Shown piece by piece: positions 1-13,200 of a stretch of DNA of 64,000 nt. Position 1 is the first letter of the stretch, and the number at the start of each line of letters is the position of its first letter. The notes under the pieces are model-generated. The model saw nothing but the letters and a program-made list of their open reading frames with translations. It made no database searches and had not been told where the DNA came from. Origin of the DNA: Auricularia sp. M13 (taxonomy: Eukaryota > Basidiomycota > Agaricomycetes > Auriculariales > Auriculariaceae); contig CM073193.1 in NCBI GenBank assembly GCA_037042915.1, positions 6,572,001 through 6,636,000 on the forward strand, read 5' to 3'. A program made the position numbers and the translations under genes.

Positions 1-2947
1 TTGGTCGAAAATGAATCCAAAGCTCAAGGTTCTGTTAATTACACAATTTACCGCATCTGTACGAGACGTTTTTTTGACACTCGTTCTCTTCCGCAAAACT
101 CATCCTCGACACGTTTCAGATCTGCGAGCCGCAGGATATATCGTCGTCGCGGTGCTTTTTGGCGCAATATTCTTGCAACGTGCAGGTACGTATTTCAAGG
201 GCTGCATACGAGTTTTATTGAGCTTTCCTCCAGGTGACCTCGGGCAAAAATTCTGGGTCAAGGCATGGAGCGAGAGCTATGAAGGGTACGGCACCAAGCC
301 GCCATTTGGGCTTCCATCCCCTGCAGACAACCCGCTACCATATATCACGATCTATGTGTGCATCCGTAAGTTTCATTACCTCTCATCGCTTTGTTGTCAT
401 TGACCATTCATTCAGAGAGTTTGAATGCGGTATCTTCTGTCATTGCGCAGATTCCCAACATATACGGCTCCCTTCGCGCGTCACGAAAGCTCTACACGCG
501 CATGTTGGACTCGGTCCTTCGTGCGCCCGCCCGTTGGTTTGATAGGACTCCTGCAGTAGGTCATATCTCCGTACTGTTCCTGTACATTGATGCTGACCCC
601 GCTCTGACTCACCAGGGCCGTATCCTCAATCGTTTTGCGAAGGATATAGACATAGTCGATACCGGCCTAGCCGACCATGTACGGCTTGTGGGGGACCAGC
701 TCTTCACCTTTATCATCGCCATTTGTACTATCGCCTATGGCATTCCATGGTTTCTACCTGCTGCTGTCGTGATTGGATATCTGGTACGTGGAAGCCGTGG
801 CGGTACAGACAGTCGATCTTCTGACAAAAGCTAGCACTACTATTATGCTAATGGGGTGCGATACCCTCTACGTCTCGATGCTGGAGCACTGACAATTGTA
901 TAATCCAGTACATTAAGACTTCGCGGTTAGTCTGCAATCAATTTGTGCCTGCTCTGGCTGACCTTACTTTTTGCGCAGCGACCTCAACCGATTGGAAAGT
1001 ATCTTGAGAAGTCCTATCATTTCCTCATTTGGCGAATGTGCGTGTACTTGAGCGTGACGACGGCTGGCTGATGGTCTTTCTGATTCCCCAGTGCTCATCG
1101 GTGTCAGCACCGTCCGGGCCTTCGGTCACGAGCATCGCTTCATGTACGCGCTTTACGAACGCTTAGACAAATGTCAAGCAGCCTTTTACTACGGTGCGTC
1201 CCGCTGTTCGCCTGCCTACAATCAGTTAAAAGAACATCAACCACTACAGCATGGATGACTGTATGTTGTGATGATCATTATGGGTCTCGTTTGCTGACAA
1301 CAGGTTAGAATTACTGGCTAAGTTTCAGGTGTGCTATCAATTACCTGAATGCGTCGGACGTTCACCAGGAGCACTATTTCTCAGGTTCTCAATCCTGGGA
1401 GCTGTGACTTTTGGCTGTACCTCGATCCTAGCCATCTCCCTGAACATCCGGTGCGTGGAAAAGTCTTCGCACGACAAGCAATATTCTGACACAGTTCAGG
1501 GCTGGACTGGCCGCTATCATCATCACCCAGTCCCAGATTGTTCTAGGCGCGATTTACTGGGGCATGCACTCTTACATAGCGGCTGAGCAGGCATTCAACG
1601 GTGTGGGTGAGTACTAGAGCAACCCTTTATCGACCAACCCGCTAACGAAGCCCTTGACTTGCAGAGCGCATTGCAGAGTACATGGACCTTCCGTCTGGTA
1701 CAGTGGAATTGTCAAGCTTGCCTATACAGCTCATAGTGCTTTCAGAACCACCGAGGATCATGGATACGCGTCCTCCTGCAGGGTGGCCTTCGAATGACGG
1801 TGGCATAGAGTTCAACAACGTTGTTATCAAGTACGCGCAGAACCTCGATCCTGTCTTAAGGCATGTCACTTTCAAGATCAAACCTGGAGAGAAGATTGGT
1901 CTCTGTGGGCGCACCGGTAGCGGCAAGAGCACCCTAGCCTTGTCTCTTTTCCGCTTCGTGGACCCAACCGAAGGAAGTATTGTAATTGATGGCGTAGACA
2001 TCACCTCTATTGGCGTGGACGACCTGCGCTCACAGTTAACGTTAATTTCCCAAGGCAAGTGCTCTATCAAACTGAAAGAGGCGTGCGTTCACGTGTCGGC
2101 CATTTAGATGCAGTTTTGTTCCGGGGCACCGTTAGAGACAACCTCGTGTGTAGATGTCTGCGATAGTTAATTCTTTGCTGATGCATGGATAGGATCCCTT
2201 CCACGAATTCTCGGACGTAGAATGTCTTGAAGTCCTGCGCAAAGTACAGTTGCCAGTCGAAGAACCAGCACACGTTCCCCTCTCGTCCCATCTTGATCCG
2301 TCTGCCATACCGTCCGGCGCGACCACACCCTGCCCTAACACGCGGTCACGGGTTGCAGTGCGATTAAATTCGCGAGTGAGCGAGGGCGGCAACAACTGGT
2401 CAGCCGGGCAAAGGTTAGTCCGTCTGTCGACGCACCTACGCACGCCGATACTGAACTGTTGGTATGCAGGCAATTGATCGCCATGGCACGAGCGTATGTT
2501 TCTGTCCCATGACCATATTCGCCGAAACGCTAATGCGTGGCTGCTTCAAAGTTTGCTGCGCAAGACACGCATCGTCGTCCTTGACGAATCTACGGCGTCC
2601 GTGGACTTCGAGACCGACAGAAAGTTTGTACGGACCGTTACAGTGGAGCATACTGCTGACGAGGTTCAATTTATAGGATTCAGCACACCATACGTGAAGG
2701 CTTCCAGGATTCTATCATGCTCATCATCGCTCACAGGTGCGCACACCACAACATCGCTTCCGCGGAAGACTGACCCTGTGCAAGGTTGCATACAATTATC
2801 CAGTGTGACCGCGTCATGGTGCTCGATGCTGGCCGAGTTGTCGAGTTTGATACGCCGAAGGCGCTCCTTCAGAAAAAGGGCGGCGCGTTTCGCCACATGT
2901 GCGAAAAGAGTGGAAGCTTTGAGAGCCTGCGTGCGTCCACTGAATAG
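1..2947 (+). CDS. ABCC-type ABC transporter, 3' part (5' end outside window)
   Basis: This is the C-terminal half of a full-size ABC exporter of the multidrug-resistance-associated (ABCC) type, which uses ATP to move conjugates or drugs across a membrane. The second membrane domain is spread over many short exons (about 130-1600). The second nucleotide-binding domain follows: Walker [10 protein letters not shown] near 1909-1932, the C-loop WSAGQRQL (split by an intron near 2410-2470), Walker B IVVLDE with the following STASVD near 2570-2600, and the switch histidine in LIIAHR near 2720-2735. The last exon ends SLRASTE with stop TAG at 2945-2947. The C-loop reads WSAGQ in place of LSGGQ, a change often seen in the second domain of ABCC proteins. 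The gene converges on the MFS gene that ends at 3081. The family call is firm; the substrate cannot be told. Confidence 0.9.
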
Positions 2948-3080
2948 AGCTTTGCTATTCCCGTCTGCTTTCGAGCTTTTCCAGTGTACTGTACTCCATA
3001 TATCGATGTTTTAGAGGATTCAGAATGATCCCTGCGTGCTTGCGAGAAGCAGAAATCAATGACTCGGACAATAGGTTTCA

Positions 3081-5021
3081 TTAAACGAAGAAGGATCCTC
3101 TTTTCCTCGCTACAGATGCTCGCGCGGGTAGAAATACAATGATGCTTACTAGCCACATGACCTGGGCCGATCGTCAGCAACGATGCGGGTATTCAGAGGG
3201 GTTTTGACTCACTGCGCTGAATGTTATAGCTTTCCACCAGTGATATCTGGAGGTCAACAGCCAGCCTGCGACGGGCGACCCCAGCAAGCTGGAGATCCCG
3301 AGAGCGAGGAAGACGAGACCGATTCGCGAGCTGGTAGCGTCAGTCAGCCGTCGCCGTGCGAGCAGATACAGCGCGCGCACGCACCCGATCTCGTTGACGT
3401 GGTTGCTTAGCGCGACGGTCATCGGTGTTGCAAGCGAGATGACTGCGAGCGGGGGTCTGTGAGTAAAATTGGGCAACCCAGGAATAGGCGGTACTGACTT
3501 GCACCGGTGAAGAATCCGTATAGGATGGCGATCACGATGGGAGGCGCCGGGCTGCTGCCTATGCCCAGCATGCCGAGCACGACGGCGCCACAGCCTGCAG
3601 CGCAGACGATTTGGATGTTGAAGATGCCGAAACGGTCTGCGAGGAAGGTGGGCAGCAGGCGTCCGGGTATAGACGCCGCGTTGAGTGCAGTGATCTACGG
3701 TCGATGCCTCAGCATTTTTGGGGTGCAATGGGCAATGTGGGGCGGACCAGGTAGAAAGATAGATTTGCGTCGACGCCGTGCAATACTGCGTCCAGCTGGA
3801 TGTAGAATACTGATTACGGATGTGTGAGTCTTACAAACATCCTGTTAGAGAGTCGTCCTTACATGGGAAGAACAGTGCCAGCGCCAGCAATCCCGACCTA
3901 TAAAATAAAACAAGCTGTTAGATTTCCTCGACATATGCACCGCGGCAACTTACGCAGCAACCGCGCACATGAACGGTACGTCCATAATGAAGGCCTTGAA
4001 GCTGGGCTGGGGCCCAGGAACAGGTGGGCGTTTATGTTTGGGTGGGAGTCGTGTTCGTACAAGCAAGTTGCCTATAAGGAGACATCCAGCAAGAAGGCCG
4101 CCCAGGGCGCGAACTGCATTGCCAAAGGTCATGTTTGAGTGCAGGAGCTGATTCATCATAATGGGAAGGACGACGCCTCCGGCGCTAGAGCCTGAATACG
4201 CAATACCAACTGCGAGTGCGCGACGCCGTTGAAAGTGGTGCGAGATCACCGCAGCTGGAAGCAATGCGTTATCGTGACAAGCAATTCAGCGAGCCGGCCA
4301 TGGCATACCTGTGGGTAGGAAGACGAGGCCAAGGCCTATGCCTGCGCCAACGCCTTGTGCCAAAATTATCTGATGATGGATATGTCAACGGTGGCTCGGC
4401 GGCCGTGGTCTGGAAAAAAGAAAATACCGACTTGATAGTAACTGTGCCGCTGAGCCAGCGACAGCATGAAGATGCAAAAAATGTAGAGCGTGCCGCCGCC
4501 GATTTGGAGGTGGTGGAAGTAGCCTTCGTCGAATAGTTTGCCGGCGATTACGCCGACGCCATGCAGAAAGCATAGTTGCACGGAACCGATCCATGCGACG
4601 TCGGACGCGGTGTGGTTGGGCAGGTATACGCGTACGTAGTAGTCTATGCGGGCCCGTGAGCGAGTGTTCGCCGGGGTCGTGGACGGCAGAAGGCACCTTC
4701 GAACACGCCAAAGCTGCTGACAGCGCCGTACGTCGCGAACATGATGAACCATCTGCAGCCGGGCTCAGGGACGCGAATTGAGTGCAGGCAGACGGCTCAC
4801 GCGCCGCAGACAGTGGCCCAGGCTTTGGTGCCGCCGTCTGGTATTTCGAATGCGGCGGAGGCGGCTGCGACTGTCGGACTCGGCGTCCGCGCCGGGTCCG
4901 AGTCGTCGAGGCCGGGTTCTGGGTCAGCAGCGTGGGAATAGCGTTCCTTGGTGTGTTCGTCAAGCGTGTCGCGTCTCTCGTGAACCAGCGTGGGGGAGGT
5001 CGTGCTCGGGCGGGAGGTCAT
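3081..5021 (-). CDS. MFS transporter, monocarboxylate-porter (MCT) type
   Basis: This is a twelve-helix major facilitator of the fungal MCT/Mch family. The start at 5021 gives a hydrophilic, acidic N-terminus of about 60 residues. It runs into the family signature PDGGTKAWATVCGAW at the first helix, joined across an intron at about 4737-4788. Further exons give FATYGAVSSFGVFEDYY and then SDVAWIGSVQL (helices 1-2). Later exons carry the central loop, SSAGGVVLPI (near 4170-4200) and GRLLPTFLADRFG (near 3620-3660). A 54-nt intron splits EIGSRIGLVFLALG near 3340-3400. The last exon gives VMWLVSIIVF and a basic tail, with stop TAA at 3081-3083. The known members carry monocarboxylates or riboflavin; the substrate here cannot be inferred. 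The gene is convergent with the ABC transporter (133 bp between stops). Confidence 0.87.
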
Positions 5022-6074
5022 GACGGTCGTACTCGGGCAGCAGCAGGGGCAGGTCCAGGGGGTGGGCCGGGTCCAGTACTGCGCGGCAGCCGCGCGGGCG
5101 AAGCAGACAGGGGGGAACTGTTGACATCCAGCATCCAGATAGACGTTCTGTATTCACGAACACTCGGAGGAGATCCGTCACCACGCGGACGTCGGGACGC
5201 GGAGCGGAGTCTGCGCAAACTGTCACCTGCTCTTGTCCCTCGACTCTACCTATCCCGCAGCTGTACTCTGCTCTCTGGTCCGGGTCAGAGCTGCATTTTT
5301 CTTCTTGAGTTTGGCTGTGCCTCTCTGTTTTTTCGTCACAAGGGCTCTGGAGAAGACAGTTGGCAGGGCCGCCCTATGTCGTGGCAGACCTCACCGCGTG
5401 CGACGGTTACGCCGTGCTGGCTGCTTCTTATTCGTACGACATTGGCCTTGCTACTAGGGAGACTACACTTGCACTGGTCCAATTGCCGGAACGCTCCTCG
5501 GAGTCGCAGCTCTACTATTGGATTACCACGTCACTTCCGGACACAGTCTCCAATATCTTTTCTTGCTCTCTCAGGCCTTTCATGAGCGCAGAAGTGTCTT
5601 TCTTTCTCTTCTGACTGTGCCGTTTAGGTCCTTACGCGGCATGAACGTGGAACAAGTTCGATTCTCTTTACACCTTTGAGAGCCATGCACGCCTTGACGA
5701 GCATGACATGGATTCGTCTCATTGGTTGCCTTGCTTTCTCGGGAGATGTGTATCGCGCCCCACTGGCATTGACAGTGCTACGAATATGCTGGCCGCTCTC
5801 TCTCGCTCTTTACATTCGCATGCCTTTTGAGCGGCTTGGACTTCAGCATATTCAGACTTAACGCCTTGCCATGCACGACGGTCTCACTGCGTGCCACTTT
5901 AGATCGGCAAGATGATAAGGGAGCAGCAATTGAATAATGGGGAAGGCGGAACAAGGTCTTTGTAAACGAACAACAAAGTGAAATCGGGCGGACATGTACG
6001 TAGTTACGTGGCGCGTGTCAACGTTCGTTGCCAGAGCGTAAAGAAAAGAGAAAGGCCGCGAGCAGCCAGGCCGT
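5022..6074. other. Intergenic region, no gene recognised
   Basis: About 1.05 kb between the start of the MFS gene and the stop of the Rab11 gene. It should hold the MFS promoter and the Rab11 3' untranslated region. Open frames on both strands here lack family motifs and recognisable splice structure, so none is called. Confidence 0.5.
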
Positions 6075-7167
6075 CTAACAGCACTTTCCGCCCTCCTTGT
6101 TCGGCGTCGCGTCGAGCGTGGGCCGGACGGGGATGGAGTCGCCCTGGGTCGGCTTGATCGAGTCGGCGGCCTGCTCGAGCGCCTTGCTGGATACAATTCG
6201 GTAGATATCTGACGAGTGTGGAGTCAACGGGCGTCTAGAGACCCAAATTCAGATACGTACCGGTCAGGATGGTCTGGAAGGCGGCCTCGACGTTGCTTGC
6301 GTCCAGCGCAGACGTCTCGATGAACGACAGGCCGTTCTCCGCTATTGGAAGGGAGGGGCTCATCAGCACAGGGGGAGGGGTGTGATGGGATATCGTGCTC
6401 ACTGGAGAAGGCCTTTGCCTCGTCTGTGGGCACGGCGCGCAGATGCTTGAGATCGGACTTGTTGCCGACGAGCATGATGACGATGTTGGAGTCTGCGTGG
6501 TCGCGCAGCTCCTTGAGCCAGCGGGTCACGTTCACGTAGGTGGCGTGTTTCGCGATGTCGTAAACCAGCAGCGCGCCGACTGCCCCGCGGTAATATCTGC
6601 ATGCGCCCAATAAGCTGCGCGCCTTGCTGAGCAACAATCTGAGACGTACGCCGAGGTGATGGCGCGGTAGCGCTCCTGGCCAGCTGCAGGACGGCGGCAG
6701 GGCAGTGCAATTTGGGCGCAGCGGATTGGATGGGCGCAGACAAGCCATAGCAGTCAGCTTGCTAGACAGCAAAGGACTAAAGCTGCAGGGACGCACCGGT
6801 ATCCCAGATCTGGGCCTTGACCGTCTTGCCGTCTACGTTTATGGACCGCGTCGCAAACTCGACGCCGATGGTCGACTTGGACTCGAGATTGAACTCATTG
6901 CGCGTGAATCGCGAGAGCACTGCGAGTTTGGATAAGATATGGCGGGATTGGATATTGGAATGCATGTGCGCATACGGTTACTATGTGGGGCAGACGAGGT
7001 CGCGTGTCAGGAGGAAGTGGAACCAGGGCAACAAGCTCGCGCACCTCTTGCCGACTCCAGAGTCTCCAATGAGCACAACCTGGTCAGGATTAATCCTGGG
7101 ATCATGGGGATAGAATGAGCGGGAGGGTTACCTTGAAGAGATAGTCGTAGTTTGAAGATTCGGCCAT
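6075..7167 (-). CDS. YPT31: Rab11/Ypt31-type small GTPase
   Basis: This is a small Ras-superfamily GTPase of the Rab11 (yeast Ypt31/32) subfamily, acting at the trans-Golgi and recycling endosome in polarised secretion. Exon 1 (7132-7167) encodes [13 protein letters not shown]-loop GDSGVGKS lies in exon 2 (7045-7079). A 5-nt exon (6976-6980) then joins to the exon beginning at 6919 and restores [14 protein letters not shown]. Switch I ([10 protein letters not shown]), switch II ([19 protein letters not shown]), the guanine motifs GNKSD and ETSA, and a C-terminal double cysteine (GGKCC, geranylgeranylation site) are all present. Stop TAG is at 6075-6077. All parts typical of a functional Rab of about 210 residues are there. 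Its start codon lies 45 bp from that of the TAO3-like gene on the other strand. Confidence 0.95.
6976..6980 (-). other. 5-nt micro-exon of the Rab11 gene
   Basis: On the minus strand the five bases TAACC are preceded by an acceptor (acatag) and followed by a donor (gtatgc). Exon 2 ends two bases into a codon (AG). Adding TAACC and then the exon that begins TGCTC gives Ser-Asn-Leu-Leu-Ser, exactly the conserved Rab11 GKSNLLSRF. Without it the reading frame is lost. Flanking introns are 64 nt (6981-7044) and 56 nt (6920-6975). Confidence 0.88.
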
Positions 7168-7212
7168 GGCAAAGGAGAAGAACGAGCAACGACTTGGAAC
7201 TCAGCGGCAACG
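7168..7212. promoter_or_regulatory. 45-bp divergent interval between Rab11 and TAO3-like starts
   Basis: Only 45 bp separate the two divergent start codons (7167 minus, 7213 plus). No TATA-like motif was seen in it. The two transcripts must either have almost no 5' leader or overlap antisense in their 5' ends, so promoter elements probably lie inside the neighbouring coding or intron sequence. Confidence 0.6.
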
Positions 7213-10200
7213 ATGTCTGGCGGCCAAATCACCATCCCCAGTGAGCACACCCGAGTCTCCAGGCACGCCGCCGTCTGATGTCTGGCCGCAGCCTTTGACG
7301 ACGATGACGACCTGTTCACGACCTCTGCCGCCATTCCGTTTGGCCGGCAGCCCGCCACGACCGGGTTCGGCGCGCCGCACGGGAATGGCGGCGCTGCGGG
7401 GCGCGAGTCCCCAGTGCCGGACCCGCAGCGCTACGTGCACTCGCGCGGGGACTCGAGCGCGTCGCAGAGCTCGTCGTACTCGATCTCGACGTCGGCGACC
7501 GCGACCGGCGGCCAGTCGGTGTCGAAGAAGCCGTCGTTCGCGAGCATCCGCAACCCGTTCAAGACGAGCAAGGCCCCCGGCGCCGGCGACGCGACGCCGC
7601 CCGTGCCCAGCCTCGACAAGGACGCGTACCCGGCGCTGCGCAACCCGTTTGCGCCGCGCTCCGCGTCCGCGCTCGCATACGCCACCCAGCCCGCGCCGGC
7701 GCGCGACGACCGCCAGACGACCAGGCACGGCACGTCCAGCGCCAAGTCCAGCTTCTCGCGCCCCACGGACGGCGTCGGCAGCCCCGTGCGCCAGCCGCCA
7801 GGCATGACGCGCCTCAGAAAGGACTCGGTCGCGTCAGAGCCCGAGGACGACGACGCCCTCGTCGCCGCCGAGCCCCGCGCGCCCACTGAATTTGCTCTGC
7901 GCGCGCTCTTCATGCAGTTCGTCACCATCTCCGAGGCCAAGCTCGACGAGTTTCTCAGGGCCCCGCTCGTATGTGCCTCCCACAACAGCATCACTGCACC
8001 CGTGCTGATATTGTTCGCAGGACGCGGAGCCTGCCCTGAATTCCATGCTTGGGCCTGGTGCCCACCCTCCCTTCGACCGCACGCTGGCGTCCCTCGCCCA
8101 GCTAGCCCAGAAGCATGCTGCGAAGGTCGTAGAGAGCATTTCTCGTTGGAAGAAGACGCATAATGGGGATGCCATCTCCCCAGACATAACTAAACACCAT
8201 GTGTACGTTCAGTATTTTCAAGCTCTCAGCCATGCTCACAATTGCGCAGGCAGACATCCATCGATGCGCGAATAATACGTACATCCGACGTCAAAGGCAT
8301 ACTTAGCGAGCGCAAGGCGGTCAGTAGATATTTGTGCTGTATACACCTCGCTTATTCACCCGCACCAGGTCGCATCCGAGTACATTCTCTGTCGCGCATT
8401 AATCGTTGTCCTGGGCTCTGTCCCACCCAATGGCCTCGGAGAGCGGTTAGGCACGCACCTTGAGCAACTCACCTTTGATCAATATCAAAGTCTAAATTAG
8501 TTCGTCCATCTCCACTGTATGCTGACCCGCGTCTCACATTCTCCCTAGTAAATTACTCTCACAGTCAGTTAACCATCGTGCCAATGGTCAGCTGTATGGG
8601 CAGCTGCTGGCGCAGATGTCTTCCATCCGGTACGCACTGAAATTCAAAAACCCCTCCTCTCGCTTTATTCAACGGATGATATCGCAGCTTCGTGAGCTTG
8701 ACCGATCGGTTCATATCGGAGCTCCAGCCCCTTGCAAATGGTCAGGTACCTAAGGAGGCTGAACCCAAGTTCGAGCACCTCGTGCGTGGCTTGAGACACC
8801 TCAAACTGAAGGCGAGCTCTATAATAACTGTCTGACTCCTTCCCTGTCCGGCTGACGAAGGAATCCTCAGGCTTGGCCGCCAGAGGTTTTTGAGGAAGCT
8901 GCCGAGTTCATGGAACGCTTGTCCAAGTGCTACGTTAATATCCATGGCTCGCGTCTCAAGATGGCGTTTTCGGAGGTGCTGATACAACTTCTGCATCCAA
9001 TCGGCAAGGTACTAGATTTGGGGATCGTTGGAAATATGCAGCTACTGAAATATGTTGCGTCCACAGACTGCGCAAGCTGAGGTTAATCATCCACTTTGGG
9101 CGAAGGCCATCGAGGCCATCTACCCGAAGACCAAGGAAATGATCTCGAAGCGGCAGTACTGGACATTGGCTTATCCATTGCTTGTCGTCTCCTTGTGTGT
9201 TGCGCCGCGTGACTTCTTCCTCCAGAACTGGATGTGGTGCTTCGAAATGGGCGCAGCGAAGCTCAAGGTACGATATGCCGACTAGCTGTGTGCAGCATTC
9301 TGACAATGCGTTCAGGAACGTTCTGGTCGTCTCCTCATCATGAACTCGCTACTCCGCCTGCTCTGGGTGTATATCTACCGGTGCAACGAACCGACCTCGA
9401 CGGTGCTCGTGAAGCTCGCATCGTTGACCAAGTCGTTCTTCCCAGTCGCCCGCTCCAATCCGATGGACGACCAAACCGACTTGCTCGTCTACATCGTGCA
9501 TTTCATCCTGCTGCGCCATGTCGAGTATGGCCAAGAACTCGTCTTGAACATACTGCAAGAGTCGTCCTTGCGCCTGCTGGATCAAAGCATGACTACGGAG
9601 CTTCCGTCCCCGGATAGAGTCGTCGTCGGCATTCGCGCGATGTTGGTGACGCTGTATGCGATGGAGAAAGACATCACCGTGCCTAGCTGGCCGTCTTCAT
9701 GGGACCTCAACGCCGCGATACCAGCGACGGATTACCCCTCGTCCGCCGAGCGCTTGCCAGACACGTTCTGGGAGCAGCCCAGTCGCGCAGCGATGGCCGA
9801 TTTCCGAACACGGTTCACACGCATCATCGAGACGCTCACCGTTGCGCTGGGTGCGCGGCTTGCGCGGTGCCACTTTTTCGACGCGCAGTTCGCTATTACC
9901 CGTATAGGCGAGAGCATGGAGGAGCGCGACGCGTTTGTCATCCGCGAGCACGGAGATCGCCAGGTCGTCGCGTACCCAAAGACGTTGGCGCCCGAGATTG
10001 CCATCCTGCAAGCGTGCTTCGACGCGCTGCCGCGCTGTCTCGTCCCCGGTGGCGCGAAACTCGACCAGATGCTGGACCATGCCCTCGGGTGTGTCGTGAA
10101 CATCGAGCCTTCGCTTATTGCAGCCGCAGAGCGCCTCGTCCTGCGGCTTGCGAACGATACGATGTACTCGACGCGCACCATGCAGCATACAACGCGCTTC

Positions 10201-13200
10201 TTGTTCACGCATACCCAGATACTCCGCGGCCCGCCCGAGGTCTTTCTTCTCGTCGAGATGGAGTCGATGTTGAAACTCTGGAAGGCGGTCGTCGAGGCGT
10301 GGTCCAAGGTTGCATTGACGCCGGAGAAGGGCAACGAGCAGGAGTTTGCGCTCACGAACGAGATTGTGTCAGTTGCTTGCGAGGTCCAGGCCGCCGCGAT
10401 GTTCCTCCTCGCGTATAATTCGTCGACGATTCGCAGCATCGCAGCATCGATACTTCGCCTTTTCCACGGTCTGCCGCTCGAAATGGCGCCAGCCGATCGC
10501 GCATACGAGGCGTTCTTTGGCGCCGAGGCACTCGCTGTGCTGAACCATCCCATTCAGACGACGCAGCTGGAAAGCCAACAGCGCGCGCGATTCGCGCATT
10601 GGAAGAAGCAAAAGCACGACGATTTGCTTCTGCGCATCGCCGAGAGCACTAACGATGTGGACCGGCCCATCTGGCGCAATATCCTGGTCGCTCTCTTCCA
10701 GCGTAGCTGGGAACTGTATCCTCGTACGCTGCGCAGTTGTCGGGGTACCTTACTGGCGGCTGTCTTGCGCTATCACCCAGTCATTGCTTCATACGCTGGT
10801 CTCACCAAATCCGCGCCATCGCAGACCCCTGGTCGATCCACGCGGGACCGCGATGTCGACCAAACAGTGGCAGTTGAGCAGTGGAAGGTCTGGACGCGCC
10901 TCCTCTGTTGTACGGCGTTCGACGGGGAACCGTCGGGTGGTCGCCCGCCTCCGGAAACCGGGGCTGGTTCGCCAGAGGCACAATGGGAGCGCATGTCATC
11001 CGCGCGCGGCCTCTTTTGGCATCTTATCTCGTTCCTCGCTGCGGAGAACGGCACGAGCAGGAATGCTGTCGTCGCAGCGCTGGGCTCAGTACCTGCTAGC
11101 GCCGTACAGGGCCTCCTGGAAGATCTGCAACGCATCACGCAGTATATTTTCGACGGCAAGGCTCCCCGCGCACGCCGCTCAGATAGGCTGCATACGGCTG
11201 TTGCCAACGTGCACAGTCTGGTGGCGCAACACCTGCGCGATCCCATCGTGTCGCGAGGCCCGGCTCTGCAACTTATTGTGCAATTCGTGCGCGATACGGA
11301 GGTCTTCCTGCGTAGTCCTGACATTGTGTCGATGTGGGAAATGCAGCGCCTGCGCCGCCACTTCTGCAGTGTCGTCGAGCAGCTGTTCGACCGGGACGAT
11401 GCGCTCCAGGCTGCAGGACTGCCAAATCCGCTCTCCCTCTTCAGGCTGTGCGACGAGTGGTGCCAGTACGGGCCCAAGTCTGTGGAGGCGAAGACAAGAT
11501 ACGCCGCGATGCAAGAAGCTGCGTCCGCTAATTGGACAGATCCAAAGGATAAAGAGGCTGCCTCACAGTTCTTTCACACGGAATCTGTTGGCCTTTCGGT
11601 TGCTGCTAGCGGAGCTGTTGCTGCGCTTTGTGTGAGTGCAAACTACCTGTACTCCCTCAGATACTCGCTGACGCCATGGACAGAAAGCTGCAATTGACGT
11701 TACTCTCAATCCGCCTCCACCGGATTTCGGGCGCAATGGTTCCGTTTCCCAACCTGACGTGCTCGACCTTTCTGCCACCCTCGAGCGGTTTTTGGCCATG
11801 CTAGGATCCGGCTCAAGTAATGTCGTTGGCTTCGGCAGGTGCGTCTGTAATGCGACGTTCTGTCCCAAACTGAACCAAGATCAAGGCGTGCTATCCATAC
11901 TTTACTCGTGAGCCTTCCTCACGGTCATTACCTAGGCGAAGACATTGCACATCGGGCATTCGTCAGCTCCGACAGTCCTGATGCCGTCGACTCGAGGTTT
12001 TTCGCGATGCTGGAACAGGTCGTTTCGGCTGGGGAGCCGCATCCTCTGATCTTCGAGCAATTGGTTGCAAGTGGCCTCGCCAACTTGAGTAATTCGCAAC
12101 TCGCCGTACGGAAACGAGCTTTGAGCATCTTAGAACATGCGATGGGAGCTAGCTCGGCTGGATCCACTTTGCGCCAGCTCGCGCCATCCGTTTGTTCTTC
12201 AGCATCAAGCGTGTACCTGCGCGCCGTGCAGTACGTATCTGCTCGCATTGCAGCAGAACACGCTGTATCGGCCACGGCGATGATATCCGAAATCACTAGC
12301 CTCTTGCTCGACACCGCAGCGGACCAACATATTCACGGCATCCTCCTGCAGAGCCTTCGACCTTGGGTCGCCATGATCGACCTGTTACCAGACGAGGCAA
12401 CATCGATTGAGGCCGAAGAAGCAAAAGTCATACTCCATCTTTTAGCTCTCACGTCGCGTTACTACACCGTTTACTGTAACGAAATTCGGGATCTGTGGGC
12501 TGCGCTCGCTGACCTCGGCCTGCCCAGGAATGGAGGAGCTCTGATTCACTTCCTAATCGACCTCGTCACCCACCGCGATAATTCGCGGTTAACCGCGGAA
12601 GCCGTGCGAGCAGTTGCGTGCCTTTCCAATCTGGACGAAGGTTATCGAGCACTGCAGGATCTCTGTGGTTTTATCGACCCCCGCACCATGCTGCCTCCTC
12701 AAGAGAACATTGTCGTCCCGGTGACCGCTCTGGATGCAATGTTCCCGCGTTCGACCTCGCGTTCTGGGCTGGCGCGAGGCCAAGTCGCATTCGTATTGCT
12801 CTCCGACCTGGCCGTCGAAAGGGCGTGGGAACTCAAACATCAGCTGCCCATCATCTTGCACGTCCTGTTCATCCACCTCGACCACAAAACCTCCTACCTG
12901 CGTGACCATGCGCTACGCCTTCTGTTGCACACCGTTCGATCATGGATGCCCGCTTACGAGGATCTACAAGACGGGACCCCTCGGCCGGCCGTTGACGAGG
13001 CCTACGAACGCATCGAAAAGTTGCAGGAGCTCGGCGCAGATGCTTTCAAGTCATCCAATCAGTCCGCAATTGACGATAGCCTTGCCCAACTCCTTGAAGA
13101 TGTCCACACAGTCCTCGAACCGCTGCAACCCAATTTGAGGCAGGAGTGGGGCGAACTCGCGGTCCATTGGGGCACGACATGTGCGATCCGCCCTCTCGCT

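Noticed and set aside
4782-5585. Plus-strand open frame of 267 codons
   Set aside because: It lies antisense to the first exon of the MFS gene and then runs into the promoter; no family motif and skewed composition.
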